From Bosea sp. (in: a-proteobacteria) (GTDB taxonomy: Bacteria > Pseudomonadota > Alphaproteobacteria > Rhizobiales > Beijerinckiaceae): a DNA stretch of 64,000 nt. The translations under genes and the position numbers were made by a program. The DNA lies in NCBI GenBank assembly GCA_023910605.1, contig JAAVVV010000001.1:3090698-3154697 (forward strand), given 5' to 3'. How positions within the stretch are numbered: the stretch's first letter is position 1; each line of letters starts with the position of its first letter. The notes under the pieces were generated by a model. It made no database searches. It was not told the DNA's origin and saw only the letters and a list, made by a program, of their open reading frames with translations. This document shows positions 62,951-64,000 of this stretch, one piece after another.

Positions 62951-63853
62951 ATGGCAGACATGATGCGGCTCCTTGACCAGGACGGAAGACATGGCCGAGG
63001 CGAGGCAGGGCGCCCCAGCCTGCGCCGGCTCGTGGCCGGCATGATCGTGGCGCTCGCAGCCGCTGGCCTCCCCGGCCCGACGCTGGCCCAGCCGCAGCCG
63101 GGCACGCAGGCGCAGGAGCCCGCGCGCGAGCCGACCGCGCCTGCCTCCCCTCAACCTGCCTCACCTCAGCCTGCCGTTCCTCAGCCTGCCGCGCCTCAGC
63201 CTGCCGCGCCTCAGCCTGCCGCGCCTGCCACACCGGCTCAGGCGCCCGCACCGGGGCCGTTGCCCGCCCCTGCCCTGCCGCCAGCCGCCGCTCCCGCGCA
63301 GCAAGCCCCGGCGCCGATGCCCGCCCCGGCGCCGCTTGCCCCGCGCGCAGACCGCAACGCCACGCTCGCCGGCTCGCCCGGCGACACGATGAACGTTGAC
63401 CCGGTGACGCTGCCGAACCGTTCCGCGCTCGCCCTTTCAGGACAGACCACCTGGGATCGCGGCATCGAGACCCTTGGCCAGGTCTTCCGGCGCCTTGAGG
63501 CGGAAGCCGGCAAGCTGGGCCTTCAGGTGGCAGGCCGCCCTCTGACACACTTCATCGAGACCGACGATGTCGGGTTCCGTTATGAGGCGATGCTGCCGGT
63601 GGATCGGGTTCCCGAGGCCGGGGCGCCGCTGCCGGCCGACATCAGGGCCGGCGCCACGCCCCCCGGGCAGGCGCTGCGCTTCACCCACAAGGCGCCCTAT
63701 GACGACGTCGATTCGACCTATGAGGGGATCACCGCCTATCTGGACGCCAAGGGCCTCACCGTCCGCGACCAGTTCATCGAGGAATATGTCTCCGATCTGG
63801 CGAGGGCCGGCGAGCCGGAGTTCGAGGTCAACATCTACGTCCAGCCACGCTGA
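62951..63853 (+). CDS. Exported protein with Pro-rich repeats and GyrI-like domain
   Basis: 300 residues. A long n-region and hydrophobic helix (LRRLVAGMIVALAAAGL) form a signal or anchor, followed by a Pro/Ala/Gln linker with five PQPA-type pentapeptides and a C-terminal domain (about 165-300: VAGRPLTHFIETDDVGFRYEAMLPV, then HKAPYDDVDSTYEGITAYLDAKGL and EFEVNIYVQP) like the GyrI/AraC effector-binding fold. Such a domain in the periplasm would bind small ligands. Start taken at ATG 62951; a TTG at 62942 is possible. Confidence 0.82.
   Translation: MADMMRLLDQDGRHGRGEAGRPSLRRLVAGMIVALAAAGLPGPTLAQPQPGTQAQEPAREPTAPASPQPASPQPAVPQPAAPQPAAPQPAAPATPAQAPAPGPLPAPALPPAAAPAQQAPAPMPAPAPLAPRADRNATLAGSPGDTMNVDPVTLPNRSALALSGQTTWDRGIETLGQVFRRLEAEAGKLGLQVAGRPLTHFIETDDVGFRYEAMLPVDRVPEAGAPLPADIRAGATPPGQALRFTHKAPYDDVDSTYEGITAYLDAKGLTVRDQFIEEYVSDLARAGEPEFEVNIYVQPR
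63146..63220 (+). repeat. 15-bp tandem repeat coding for PQPA units
   Basis: Five units of pattern NNNCCTCAGCCTGCC (first unit has CAA for CAG), coding SPQPA, SPQPA, VPQPA, APQPA, APQPA. In-frame length change would alter the linker of the exported GyrI-like protein. Confidence 0.85.
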
Positions 63854-63957
63854 GCAGAGCCCCCGCCTGCGCCCAGCGCGCTTGCAAGCGGCAGATTTGC
63901 GGCTATGACGCTCTCGCGCTTCCCGCAGAGCCTCACAGACCGCAAAGGACCGCCGCC

Positions 63958-64000
63958 ATGGCTTCGCATAATCTCCTGATCCTGCCCGGCGACGGCATCG
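63958..64000 (+). CDS. leuB: 3-isopropylmalate dehydrogenase-like, 5' end only
   Basis: Only the first 14 codons are present: MASHNLLILPGDGI. The ILPGDGIG start is shared by isopropylmalate dehydrogenase and tartrate/isocitrate dehydrogenase relatives, so leuB is likely but not proven. AAAGGA lies eleven bases before the ATG. The gene continues beyond the window. Confidence 0.7.
   Translation, partial: MASHNLLILPGDGI

Overview
This window is a GC-rich chromosomal stretch from an alphaproteobacterium, almost certainly a member of Hyphomicrobiales (Rhizobiales). The reasons are gene order (carB-greA-lrp-trxB-LsrB/VtlR-type regulator with an AbcR-like small RNA behind it), meso-DAP peptidoglycan genes in an alphaproteobacterial mraZ-rsmH-ftsL-ftsI-murEF-mraY-murD order, a class A RNase P RNA, and many GTG/TTG starts with tight ATGA/GTGA/TTGA overlaps. 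I cannot name the genus. Most of the window is ordinary core chromosome with short accessory inserts; I see no prophage, transposase, CRISPR array or tRNA.

Layout. 1-2072: 3' end of metH and a small exported protein. 2365-9647: a small hypothetical gene, a LuxR-type solo regulator, a MacAB-like export system (permease, ATPase, unusually long adaptor), an AmpD-like amidase, a TerB/DnaJ protein and a frameshifted glycine-zipper lipoprotein gene. 9945-13816: a lipoprotein lytic transglycosylase, then katG divergent from oxyR. 13848-14246: rnpB. 14944-24205: the first half of the dcw cell-wall/division cluster, ending abruptly after murD. 24243-30781: a DMT transporter, a MOSC protein, a GH3 beta-glucosidase, an RTX-type protein and a hypothetical gene. 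30980-39545: carB, greA, lrp, an ELM1-family protein, trxB, the LsrB/VtlR-type regulator and a probable AbcR-type sRNA. 39556-46898: msrP, an orphan tripartite-tricarboxylate binding-protein operon, a sigma-region-4 remnant with a complete anti-sigma gene, a small helicase and a copper-chaperone pair. 47030-49229: an aspartate aminotransferase whose 3' end is the first unit of a 299-bp tandem array. 49350-64000: dienelactone hydrolase, rplS, a PQQ-type sugar dehydrogenase, trhO, small membrane proteins, a histidine kinase/response regulator pair, a methyltransferase, an acyl-CoA ligase, a sulfite oxidase-family enzyme, mtaB-dapF, a GyrI-like protein and the first bases of a leuB-type gene.

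How it works together. The dcw genes make and polymerise lipid-linked peptidoglycan precursors; dapF supplies meso-DAP for murE, and the AmpD-like amidase and lytic transglycosylase act on the wall later. Oxidative and redox defence is well represented: katG under OxyR, trxB beside an LsrB-type regulator, MsrP and a second molybdopterin oxidoreductase. The observations most worth following are the 299-bp array with REP-like hairpins and an A-B-A-B substitution pattern, the sigma-region-4 mini-ORF coupled to an anti-sigma gene, the AbcR-like sRNA, the LuxR solo with altered ligand-pocket residues and a lux-box-like palindrome at its 3' end, a MacA-like adaptor with a Spy-like insertion, and an RTX protein with a strict 17-residue repeat period. 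All family assignments come from reading the sequence; none was checked against a database.
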